A model generated the notes under the pieces. It had not been told where the DNA came from. It did not search any database and worked only from the letters and a program-made list of their open reading frames with translations. A DNA stretch of 16,061 nt, taken from Chloroflexota bacterium (GTDB taxonomy: Bacteria; Chloroflexota; Dehalococcoidia; Dehalococcoidales; RBG-16-60-22). Both the position numbers and the translations under genes were made by a program. Shown piece after piece: positions 7,498-13,746 of the stretch; the stretch's first letter is position 1, and each line of letters starts with the position of its first letter. The stretch is taken from assembly GCA_016875955.1 (NCBI GenBank), contig VGOH01000008.1, positions 1-16,061 on the forward strand, in the 5' to 3' direction.

Positions 7498-8238
7498 TCA
7501 TCCTTTGATAAAAAGCGCTTTATCCGCTCTCTCTTCTCCCGGCTTTCTCGGCTTTCTGAGCGCCCCCGATGGGCATATCTCAATACAGGCATCGCAGTCC
7601 CGGCAGGCATCCCGGTCCAGCGGCTGGTCATTGCCGTAAATCACCTTGCTGTCAAAACCCCGGTAGGCCATGCTGAAAAGCGGCTGACCGCTCTGGCTCT
7701 TACAGGCCATGACACAGCGCCGGCACTGCACGCACTTGGACATATCGCGAACCATCCGGTCGTTCTCGTCCTCTACGGGAAAGTAGTGCTTGCGCGCCCG
7801 GAAACGGGGCAGCCCGACCTCAAGGTCAGCGGCAATCCGCCGCAACTCACAGATGTTGGCCTTGTCGCAGATAAGGCAGGCATCAGGATGGCTGGCCAGC
7901 ATGAGTTCGACCAGCACTCTGCGGGTGGCAATCACTTTTGGCGAGTGGGTCTGTATCACCATGCCCTCGGCAATCGGCGTATGGCAGGAGCCCACCAGTG
8001 TCCGGGAGCCTGCCACCTCAACGACGCATAATCGGCAGGCACCGATGGGCAGCAGGTCCGGGATATGGCAGAGGGTCGGAATATCAATACCGTTTTCCCT
8101 GGCGGCTTCCAGTATGGTCAGGCCAGGACGAGCGCTTACATTTATGCCGTTTATATTCAGGCTTATCTTTTTTTCCACGATTAGATAACTGAACAAGCCG
8201 ACGCGGTTGATATTTTTTGAATGGTCGGGGGCGCACAC
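7498..8238 (-). CDS. HoxU/NuoG-N-terminal-like iron-sulfur subunit
   Basis: A 246-residue electron-transfer protein matching the length and domain order of HoxU and of the NuoG/HydA N-terminal region. A plant-type ferredoxin domain carries C57, C68, C71 and C85 (LCHIPDLLPIGACRLC, SCHTP). A His-Cys cluster motif follows with H117, C121, C124 and C130 (SHPDACLICDKANICEL). Two ferredoxin-like [4Fe-4S] motifs end the protein: C169/172/175/179 (CVQCRRCVMAC) and C212/215/218/222 (CRDCDACIEICPSG). No molybdopterin or H-cluster domain follows, so this is a wire, not a catalytic subunit. The chosen start is GTG at 8238 with AGGGGTG upstream; an internal GTG at 8178 (VEKKISLNI) would trim 20 weakly conserved residues but has no ribosome binding site. 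It is the first gene of the five-gene cluster. I found no convincing promoter between 8239 and 8345. Confidence 0.9.
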   Translation of the reverse strand: MCAPDHSKNINRVGLFSYLIVEKKISLNINGINVSARPGLTILEAARENGIDIPTLCHIPDLLPIGACRLCVVEVAGSRTLVGSCHTPIAEGMVIQTHSPKVIATRRVLVELMLASHPDACLICDKANICELRRIAADLEVGLPRFRARKHYFPVEDENDRMVRDMSKCVQCRRCVMACKSQSGQPLFSMAYRGFDSKVIYGNDQPLDRDACRDCDACIEICPSGALRKPRKPGEERADKALFIKG

Positions 8239-8345
8239 ATAACTGCACCCCTGTTTAAGTTGCCACCACTATGTTACCACACAGGTGAACATTCAACAAG
8301 TATAATCTCATACAAATCAATATTTTGGCAAAATACCGGGTTTTA

Positions 8346-8564
8346 TTTGCCTTTGATTGGCAGTTGACGCCTCACCCCCTGACCCCCTCTCCAGCCAGAA
8401 TCACAGGTAAAAGTCTGTAGGCATTAATGGCTGGAGAGGGGAGTTCAAAGGAGAGGGGGGCTCCGCCCCCTCTCCAATTCTTTCCCCCTCTCAAACATTA
8501 TTAAAATGGAGCGCCTAAGATAAACCTGTTTGAGAGGGGGACCAAGGGGGTGAGTAAAAGAACA
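8346..8564 (-). repeat. Interspersed hairpin-rich repeat, copy B (inverted relative to copy A)
   Basis: This is the reverse-complement counterpart of 374-589 and keeps all three hairpins and the CTCACCCC/GGGGTGAG ends. Differences from copy A lie mostly in loops and between stems, while stem sequences are nearly unchanged. The central hairpin has one extra G in one arm. It lies in the 430-bp divergent spacer between the HoxU-like gene and surE. Flanks outside the element differ from those of copy A, which supports a discrete, mobile or once-mobile unit. From 8565 to 8668 the spacer is AT-rich and I see no further element in it. Confidence 0.85.
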
Positions 8565-8668
8565 ACCATTGGCTAATAGTACCTAATGCCTAAAAAATTA
8601 ATGTTTTTTAAATATCGCAGCGTTTGCCGTTCAATTCGGCACTGTGATAAACTTTTTAAGGGTCCCAT

Positions 8669-9454
8669 ATGAAGATTCTGGTAACCAACGACGACGGTAT
8701 AACGGCTGACGGCCTCTGGTGGCTGGTGCGGGAACTGACCGGCATCGCAGAGGTGGTGGTCGTGGCTCCTGACCGGGAACAGAGCGCCACCGGCACTTCA
8801 GTGACGCTGTGGGAGCCCCTGCGCACCAGAAAGGCCGTGCCGCTGGTGCCGGGGGTGGAAACATATGCGGTAGAAGGCACGCCATCAGATAGCGTCCTGC
8901 TGGCGCTGGGCAGCCTGATTAAAGGCAAAATCGACCTCGTGGTTTCGGGCATAAACTGGGGAATGAACCTGGGCGATGACATATATATCTCGGGGACGGT
9001 CAGCGCCGCGCTCCAGGGCTATCTGCATGGCTGTCCCGCCCTCGCCGTCTCCTCGGAACGAAACAGTGAACCCTGCTTTCAGACCGCCGCCAGGCTGGCC
9101 ACCTTAATGGCGGAACGAATCGCTGCCAGCCCGCCGCCAAACAACTTATTTCTCAACATCAATGTGCCCAATCTGCCATTGACTGAAATCGGTCGCATTC
9201 AGGTCACCAAGCTGGCCAATGAAAGCCACCTCAACACCGTCACCGAGGGGAATGACGGCAAACGTAATTACTACTGGCTGGTGCGGCGGCGACAGGGCAA
9301 GGGCCATGACCGGAATACGGATGCCTGGGCCGTGGACCACGGCAATATATCGGTGACCCCGCTTTTTTCCAGCCTCCCGGCCAAGACATTATCCCTGCTG
9401 CTTCATAACCTCTGTGCCGGCCTGCTTGAGAAACTGACCGGGTCAACCGTGTAA
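8669..9454 (+). CDS. surE: 5'/3'-nucleotidase SurE
   Basis: A 261-residue SurE, a metal-dependent phosphatase that removes phosphate from nucleoside 5'- or 3'-monophosphates and is linked to stationary-phase survival. The metal site is clear: MKILVTNDDG (Asp8, Asp9), APDREQSATG (Ser39) and SGINWGMN (Asn96), with YISGTVSAALQG (107-118) following. Length is normal. The ATG at 8669 has only a weak AAGGGT site. It is the first of three plus-strand genes (surE, acpS, MFS) with gaps of 6 and -4 bases, so they are probably one transcript, although their functions are not obviously related. Confidence 0.96.
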   Translation: MKILVTNDDGITADGLWWLVRELTGIAEVVVVAPDREQSATGTSVTLWEPLRTRKAVPLVPGVETYAVEGTPSDSVLLALGSLIKGKIDLVVSGINWGMNLGDDIYISGTVSAALQGYLHGCPALAVSSERNSEPCFQTAARLATLMAERIAASPPPNNLFLNINVPNLPLTEIGRIQVTKLANESHLNTVTEGNDGKRNYYWLVRRRQGKGHDRNTDAWAVDHGNISVTPLFSSLPAKTLSLLLHNLCAGLLEKLTGSTV

Positions 9455-9460
9455 GCCAAC

Positions 9461-9877
9461 ATGTCCCAGTATATCGGTATCGATATCATTGAGATAGGTC
9501 GCATCAAAGAGGCGGTAGACAGCTGGGGAGAGAGGTTTCTCAAGCGTGTCTACACTGAAGCGGAAATGGTGGCTTACGGCCACAAACCCGCATCGCTGGC
9601 AGCACGGTTTGCCTGCAAAGAGGCGGTCATGAAGCTCCTGGGCACGGGCAAATACGGCATCAACTGGCGGGAGGTGGAGACGCTATCCCACCCCAGCGGC
9701 AAGCCACTGGTGAATCTGTACGGAAGGGCCAGAACTAAAGCCGATGAGCTGGGCATCAGGGATATTGCCGTCAGCCTTTCCCACTCCAAGGAATATGCCA
9801 TTGCTTATGTCAGTGCAATCTCCAAAACAAACCAGTCCGAAGAGCCGGGCACCCATCCGGGGAAAACAAGTCAGTGA
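9461..9877 (+). CDS. acpS: Holo-[acyl-carrier-protein] synthase AcpS
   Basis: A 138-residue phosphopantetheinyl transferase that moves 4'-phosphopantetheine from CoA to the serine of apo-ACP, needed for fatty acid synthesis. The two family motifs are present: GIDIIEIGRI with the magnesium-binding Asp8, and RFACKEAVMK with Glu54. SLSHSKEYAIAYV matches the C-terminal core strand. The protein carries about 18 extra residues after the core (from TNQSEEPG), a hydrophilic tail not needed for the fold. It starts six bases after surE, with no clear ribosome binding site of its own, and its TGA overlaps the GTG of the next gene (GTGA). Translational coupling is likely. Confidence 0.95.
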   Translation: MSQYIGIDIIEIGRIKEAVDSWGERFLKRVYTEAEMVAYGHKPASLAARFACKEAVMKLLGTGKYGINWREVETLSHPSGKPLVNLYGRARTKADELGIRDIAVSLSHSKEYAIAYVSAISKTNQSEEPGTHPGKTSQ

Positions 9878-11148
9878 GTGATACAGGACGAGCACCGGCC
9901 AAAAGAAGACCAAGAGTCTTTTACGGCTACTGGATGATTGCCATTGCGTTGCTGTGCCTGGGCATTTTTTCCGGGTGCGGGGTTGGCTCCTTCAGCCTCT
10001 TTGTCAATTCCCTGCAACCCGAGTTCGGCTGGGGCCGTGGCGAGATAATGCTTGCCTTCACCATCTTTTTTCTGCTTACCGGCCTGGCCTCGCCACTGGT
10101 CGGCAACATCGTTGACCGGTACGGAGTGAGGGGAGTTATCGCCATCGGGTCTCTGGTTACGGGGCTCGGTTTCGCCTCGCTCTTCCTGCTGCAAAACCTC
10201 TGGCACTTTTATCTCGCCTACTTTTTTATTGGCACCGGTGCGGCTGCCTTTGGCCAGGTCCCGGCGAGTGGCATGGTCGCCAACTGGTTTGTCAAAAAGC
10301 GCGGCACGGCTATCGGCATCATGGGTACTGGTGTCGGTCTGGGCACCTTCGCGGTGGCGCCACTGGTCGGCAGCTTTATCATCCCCGCTTTCGGCTGGCG
10401 AGCGGCCTACCTGACGCTGGGGCTGATAGCCTGGACTTTAATTCCGCTGGCAGTCTTTGTGGTCAGGACCAGGCCCGCCGATATGGGGCTTCACCCCGAC
10501 GGTGTCACCCGCCCTGAAGAGTTGTCAGCAACAAATGCATCCGTTACGGACTCAAAGGGATTAACCCTGAAGGCGGCCATGGGCACCATGGCCTTCTGGC
10601 TGGTGTCAGTCACCTTTTTCATCAGCGCCTTCGGCTCACTGGGAGTTATCCAGACCATAGTACCATATTTACAGGATGCGGGCTTTCCGGGGACTCTGGC
10701 TGCCGGCGCTCTGACACTCATCGGACTGGGCAGCGCCATCGGTAAATTTGGCTTCGGCTGGCTCTGCGACAAAATTGAAGCGAAACAGGCCTGTGCCCTC
10801 AGTTTCATTTTCCTGTCGGCAGGCGCCGTTGTACTGATGCTGGTCAAAGCAACAACACCCCTGGCAGTAGCCTGGCTTGCCGCCTTCATTCTTGGACTGG
10901 GGGCGGGGGGCTGGCTACCCACCATGACCATGCTGGTCAGCCGTAATTTTGGCCTGGCTTACTACGGAGCCATCTTCGGCATGGTATCACTGTTTCAGGC
11001 AGTTGGTGGCTCAGCCGGTCCTCTATTCAGCGGCTTTATGTTTGACACCATGACCACTTATTTCTGGGCCTTTATCGTCTTCTTATGCCTGTATGCCGTG
11101 GCCGTTCCCCTTATCCTGGCAGTGCGCCGTCCCAAATCATTGGTTTGA
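9874..11148 (+). CDS. Major facilitator superfamily transporter (OFA/monocarboxylate-like)
   Basis: A 424-residue polytopic membrane protein of the major facilitator superfamily with about twelve hydrophobic segments. After a basic N-terminus (AKRRPRVFYGYWMIAIA), helix 1 has the YGYWM start common in oxalate/formate and monocarboxylate carriers of the family. The loop after helix 2 has GNIVDRYGVRG, the MFS signature, repeated in weaker form at GFGWLCDKIEAKQA in the second half. A soluble central loop lies near residues 200-230. The substrate cannot be assigned; an organic anion is a guess from resemblance. Start is GTG at 9874, overlapping acpS by four bases. The gene ends four bases before the repaired end of the convergent cupin gene. 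Confidence 0.88.
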   Translation: MSDTGRAPAKRRPRVFYGYWMIAIALLCLGIFSGCGVGSFSLFVNSLQPEFGWGRGEIMLAFTIFFLLTGLASPLVGNIVDRYGVRGVIAIGSLVTGLGFASLFLLQNLWHFYLAYFFIGTGAAAFGQVPASGMVANWFVKKRGTAIGIMGTGVGLGTFAVAPLVGSFIIPAFGWRAAYLTLGLIAWTLIPLAVFVVRTRPADMGLHPDGVTRPEELSATNASVTDSKGLTLKAAMGTMAFWLVSVTFFISAFGSLGVIQTIVPYLQDAGFPGTLAAGALTLIGLGSAIGKFGFGWLCDKIEAKQACALSFIFLSAGAVVLMLVKATTPLAVAWLAAFILGLGAGGWLPTMTMLVSRNFGLAYYGAIFGMVSLFQAVGGSAGPLFSGFMFDTMTTYFWAFIVFLCLYAVAVPLILAVRRPKSLV

Positions 11149-11152
11149 GCAC

Positions 11153-11483
11153 TCACGCGTAGTCTTTTCTCGGCGGACTGAAGGCACTTATCATCACCGT
11201 CCCATCCTCGTGAGTCACGCCTCCGTGAACAGTGCCCGGAGGGAGGAACATGATAGACATCACCCTTCTTTAATAACTGGCTCTCATCACCAATCTTCAT
11301 GTCAAATTCGCCTTCAATAATTATTGACAGCTCTTCACAGGGATGGCTATGTAAAGGCGATTCTGAGTAAGGTTGCAGGGCGACGTCACAGAGCATGACG
11401 TTCCTTCCCGAAATGGCCCGGACTGAGAACCCTGGCGCTGGCTCAAATACCTTGAAGCCCTGATGGCCATAACTATAAAACAT
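11153..11483 (-). pseudogene. Small cupin-domain protein, reading frame broken by a one-base shift
   Basis: A single-domain cupin, a beta-barrel that usually binds a metal through His/Glu. The N-terminal 85 residues are intact: MFYSYGHQGFKVFEP, then cupin motif 1 as LHSHPCEELSIIIEGEF and KKGDVYHVPP. Beyond that, the open frame turns into an Arg/Ser-rich tail running to 11058, deep inside the MFS gene. Removing one base near 11234-11247 (the CCTCCCTCCGGG stretch on the minus strand) restores PGTVHGGVTHEDGTVMISAF and SPPRKDYA, followed by a stop at 11153. That gives a normal ~110-residue cupin with motif 2 (PPGTVH) that no longer overlaps its neighbour. The ATG at 11483 has a strong GGAGGTGA site. 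It may be a real mutation or an assembly/sequencing error. The ligand is unknown. Confidence 0.75.
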
Positions 11484-11519
11484 CGCTCACCTCCATTCAG
11501 GTTATACAATTTTGAGAGA

Positions 11520-11549
11520 ATTAAATAATAGTCCTGTTTACGTTGTCAA
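11520..11549 (-). promoter_or_regulatory. Putative sigma-70 promoter of the cupin gene
   Basis: On the minus strand a perfect TTGACA (11549-11544) is followed after 18 bases by TTTAAT (11525-11520, five of six consensus bases). A start near 11513 would give a 30-base leader before the ATG at 11483. The retained promoter and ribosome binding site suggest that the broken gene is recent or that the break is a sequencing error. From 11550 to 11700 I see no gene or clear element. Confidence 0.55.
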
Positions 11550-11700
11550 TGCGTGCTTTTGATAGCCTGTAAAATAAAGGCCTGTCCTAAATGCCAAATG
11601 CAGGTGCTAACTGGCTTTTTGAAAAGTTTAATATAATGTAATAATGAGCCTCCCGGATTATGCTTGTCCTTTCAACCACGCCACCGCTTCTTCTAAACAA

Positions 11701-11733
11701 ACGAATGGGAGGAGCCAATTTCCTCCCATTCGT
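11701..11733 (-). terminator. Perfect 13-bp hairpin, probable terminator
   Basis: ACGAATGGGAGGA (11701-11713) and TCCTCCCATTCGT (11721-11733) form a perfect 13-bp stem with a 7-base loop. On the minus strand it is followed by TTGTTT, and it lies 27 bases after the stop of the small open frame at 11760-11825. A terminator for the minus-strand unit starting at 12603 is the simplest reading. The T-run is short, so it could instead be an RNA-stabilising 3' stem. Confidence 0.6.
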
Positions 11734-11759
11734 AAATGCGTGCCAGCTAGCTATTTATT

Positions 11760-11825
11760 TTACTTCTTGGTGATAAAAGGTGGTCTACTGGCGCCACCAC
11801 CCGGTTTGCTCGGTTTCTTCACCAT
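11760..11825 (-). CDS. Possible 21-residue basic peptide (unrecognised)
   Basis: An ATG at 11825 opens 21 codons ending in TAA at 11760. The peptide starts MVKKPSKPGGG and ends RPPFITKK: lysine-rich at both ends, with a Pro/Gly-rich centre and no hydrophobic segment. Its support is positional: an AAGGGGGGT ribosome binding site lies eight bases upstream, it sits 46 bases after the 243-residue gene on the same strand, and a strong hairpin follows it. It has no family I recognise. It may be a leader-like or accessory peptide, or a chance frame; codon statistics are useless at this length. Confidence 0.4.
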   Translation of the reverse strand: MVKKPSKPGGGASRPPFITKK

Positions 11826-11871
11826 TAAATCATACCCCCCTTGTTTAACCAGCTAATTAATAAGCTTGTCT

Positions 11872-12603
11872 TTACCCTGGGGCCTTGAAATGACGTTCCT
11901 TGACCCACCGGGCTACATATTTAGGGTCGTTGGAATCAAACATCTTGATACCCTTGCCGGCCGGTTCCATTTCATCCACGGCAACCGCCGTCAGGATATA
12001 CTTCTTCCCCTTTGCCGGATAATCGGGGTTAAGCTCCACCAGAGCCGCGCCTCTACCCAGCGGTCCCCCCGCTGCCGGGCTGGCCGCCAGGTAGAAATGG
12101 ACTTTTTTCTTATCTTCGTTTAGCTCGGCAACCTGCTGTTGTATCTCCTTCTCCGTGAAAATGGGGATTTTGGGTATAACCCTCTTTTCCACGAGCTCCA
12201 CCTTCTTCGATTCTTTATCGAACCAGCCTTCGAAAAGAATCAATTTGGGGTACTGGTCAAGCGTGTTATAGTTCTTAACCTTCACGTTGCTGGTGGCTGC
12301 CTCAGAATCAGAAAAAACTCTAACTTCAACCCCTTTTTCGGTACCCGGCTTCGGGCGCATCACTGCTGACAGTCCCCGCAGCCAGCCTGTCTCTTTTTGC
12401 ATTTGCTTAATCAGATAATTGTTCAGAATATCGGGGAGAAATTTGGGGCCGGGCAATTTTTCAACTTTCTTTTCCTCAGTTTTGGCTGCCGCTGATTTCT
12501 CCGCTGAAGCCGCAGGCGGCGTCGTACCCATCGCCGCAGTACCAGTGCCGGTGGTGCTCACCTCAGTGGGAGCTGCCACAATTTTCTTTTTCCTCCAGAA
12601 CAT
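11872..12603 (-). CDS. Unrecognised 243-residue lysine-rich protein with a low-complexity N-terminus
   Basis: I do not recognise this family. The first ~50 residues (MFWRKKKIVAAPTEVSTTG, then Ala/Thr/Ser, then KTEEKKVEK) are low-complexity and probably disordered, with no signal peptide or membrane segment. From about residue 51 (LPGPKFLPDILNNYLIKQM) the sequence looks folded, with strand-like stretches (VEVRVFSDSE, YPKLILFEGWFD, KKVHFYLAASPAAGG, KKYILTAVAVDEMEP) and an acidic/basic helix (IFTEKEIQQQVAELNEDKKK). The C-terminus is SNDPKYVARWVKERHFKAPG. There are no cysteines and no obvious catalytic motif. The ATG at 12603 has a textbook AAGGAGG site and a consensus promoter upstream, so it is clearly expressed by design. 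The alternating-strand pattern and charge would suit a cytoplasmic structural or binding protein, but that is speculation. Confidence 0.85.
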   Translation of the reverse strand: MFWRKKKIVAAPTEVSTTGTGTAAMGTTPPAASAEKSAAAKTEEKKVEKLPGPKFLPDILNNYLIKQMQKETGWLRGLSAVMRPKPGTEKGVEVRVFSDSEAATSNVKVKNYNTLDQYPKLILFEGWFDKESKKVELVEKRVIPKIPIFTEKEIQQQVAELNEDKKKVHFYLAASPAAGGPLGRGAALVELNPDYPAKGKKYILTAVAVDEMEPAGKGIKMFDSNDPKYVARWVKERHFKAPG

Positions 12604-12659
12604 CTAACAAACCTCCTTCTTTATTTTTGAGACATTCCTCTTGACTTGAACAAACTTAT

Positions 12660-12705
12660 CATGTAACATAAATTATGTTTTATAAATGATGATTTGTGTT
12701 ACATG
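12660..12705. promoter_or_regulatory. Long-spaced inverted repeat at the promoter start point (candidate operator)
   Basis: CATGTAACA (12660-12668) and TGTTACATG (12697-12705) are perfect 9-base inverted copies with 28 AT-rich bases between them. The second arm starts one base from the -10 box of the minus-strand promoter and covers the likely start near 12700; the first lies about 32-40 bases into the leader. A plus-strand TTGACT (12641-12646) with TAACAT (12664-12669) at 17 bases also overlaps the first arm. A dimer pair or looped repressor site is plausible; a leader hairpin is the alternative. Confidence 0.5.
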
Positions 12706-12706
12706 T

Positions 12707-12735
12707 ATTATAAATCCGTGCCTTTTTGCTGTCAA
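12707..12735 (-). promoter_or_regulatory. Consensus sigma-70 promoter for the 243-residue gene
   Basis: On the minus strand a perfect TTGACA (12735-12730), exactly 17 bases, and a perfect TATAAT (12712-12707). This is the strongest promoter match in the window. The start near 12700 gives a leader of about 97 bases carrying both arms of the inverted repeat. Confidence 0.8.
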
Positions 12736-12837
12736 TAGATTGAGATTTATATTTTGTCACACTATTCAGACCTGACCGGTATAAAGGTTTTTCAGTTTAA
12801 GTAAAAATCTTTATTTTAAGACAAAGCTAAAGGGGGG

Positions 12838-12867
12838 TTGCGTTATCATCATCGCCTGTGTTATAAA
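12838..12867 (+). promoter_or_regulatory. Putative promoter of the winged-helix/DUF1648 pair
   Basis: TTGCGT (12838-12843) and TATAAA (12862-12867) are spaced by 18 bases, with a predicted start near 12874 and a leader of about 63 bases to the ATG at 12937. The match is moderate. T-rich runs fill 12900-12930. Confidence 0.4.
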
Positions 12868-12936
12868 GTGAGCAATGCGTTTGGTATGATTTGGCAATGA
12901 TGATTTTTAATTCATTTCTCGTTTTTTTAACCGGAT

Positions 12937-13239
12937 ATGTCTGAGTGGAGATTTTTAACCAACCACGCCGTTGTCCTCAGCTATATTTCAATCCATCCCA
13001 GGATAACCGGCCGGGAACTATCTGGTGCTATTGGCATCACTGAAAGGGCGACTCGTAAAATAATCGCCGACCTGCTCCAGGCTGGCTATATAAGCAAGGA
13101 CCTGGAAGGCAGACGCAACCGTTATCATATCAATCCCGACCTGCCGCTGCGACACCCCGCACTGGAGGAGACGGCAGTTGGCTATCTTCTCGAGATACTG
13201 GGGTGGAAAAAACGCGGGCGTCCCCACAAAGCAAAATGA
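12937..13239 (+). CDS. Winged helix-turn-helix transcriptional regulator (MarR/ArsR-like)
   Basis: A 100-residue one-domain DNA-binding protein. FLTNHAVVLSYISIHPRITGRELSGAIGITERATRKIIADLLQAGYI holds the helix-turn-helix, with ELSGAIGITERATRKIIADL as helices 2-3. The wing is ISKDLEGRRNRYHIN, and LPLRHP plus a short C-terminal helix follow. This start-to-end arrangement is common in small ArsR/MarR-like regulators of anaerobes and actinobacteria; no metal-binding cysteines are present, so ligand sensing by metal is unlikely. The ATG at 12937 is the first possible start because TAA at 12928 closes the frame, yet it has no ribosome binding site. The TGA overlaps the ATG of the next gene (ATGA). 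It probably controls its own membrane-protein partner; the palindrome at 12660-12705 may be another target. Confidence 0.85.
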   Translation: MSEWRFLTNHAVVLSYISIHPRITGRELSGAIGITERATRKIIADLLQAGYISKDLEGRRNRYHINPDLPLRHPALEETAVGYLLEILGWKKRGRPHKAK

Positions 13240-13709
13240 TGCCTTTCCGCTGGAGATACATTGCCCTCCCGCTGGTCTTACTGATTCTGTCTATTGGCCT
13301 CATAATTTACTTCTACCCCCGGCTTCCCCAGGACTTAGCCTATCACTTTAAGGACGGCCTGCCCGACCGGTGGTTAAACCGTGGCGCTGTCATCGCCTGG
13401 CTGCTGGCGCCACAGTCCCTGCTGACCGGGCTGGGCGCGGCGGTGGTCCTGGGCGTGATGAAGCTGGAAAACCGCGTTCAGCTGACGGCAGATAAACGCG
13501 CGGAAACAATGCTGCTGCTCATGGGCAATATGGTTGCCCTGCCACAGCTAGTCCTGACCTTTGCAATGCTGACCATTTTCAGCTACAATGCCTACGGGGT
13601 ATACCTCATGCCCTTATGGATATTGGCCGTAATCGTCATGGGCCTGGGCGGTATCATTCTGGGGGTACTCTTCTTCCTCGCTCTGCGGCAGGCCCTGGCG
13701 AGGAAATAA
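13236..13709 (+). CDS. DUF1648-like integral membrane protein
   Basis: A 157-residue membrane protein with four hydrophobic segments near residues 8-27, 49-75, 91-117 and 121-150. Between the first two lies YPRLPQDLAYHFKDGLPDRWLNRG, which fits the DUF1648 pattern of a proline, a short HF-motif and a DRW segment. The ATG at 13236 overlaps the regulator's TGA by four bases; starting at the earlier ATG at 13203 would add 11 residues read out of the regulator gene and is unlikely. DUF1648 occurs at the N-terminus of SdpI-type proteins, which in Bacillus are produced together with the ArsR-type regulator SdpR. A similar regulator/membrane-sensor pair is a reasonable inference; any immunity function is not shown. 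Confidence 0.75.
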   Translation: MMPFRWRYIALPLVLLILSIGLIIYFYPRLPQDLAYHFKDGLPDRWLNRGAVIAWLLAPQSLLTGLGAAVVLGVMKLENRVQLTADKRAETMLLLMGNMVALPQLVLTFAMLTIFSYNAYGVYLMPLWILAVIVMGLGGIILGVLFFLALRQALARK

Positions 13710-13746
13710 TAATTTACCGTATAGCGAACACCAAGGAGCAGCGGTA

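Noticed and set aside
5826..8238. Reading the NuoE/NuoF/HoxU-like genes as part of respiratory complex I
   Set aside because: No membrane or quinone-module subunits (NuoA, B, C, D, H and others) are adjacent, and the HoxU-like protein stops after its clusters, as in soluble diaphorases.
11644..11856. A 70-codon plus-strand frame opposite the 21-residue peptide and the 13-bp hairpin
   Set aside because: It has no ribosome binding site, an odd composition, and runs through a perfect hairpin that fits the minus-strand unit better.
13203..13709. A longer DUF1648 protein starting at 13203
   Set aside because: The extra 11 residues are read from within the regulator gene. The ATG at 13236 forms the usual ATGA overlap.
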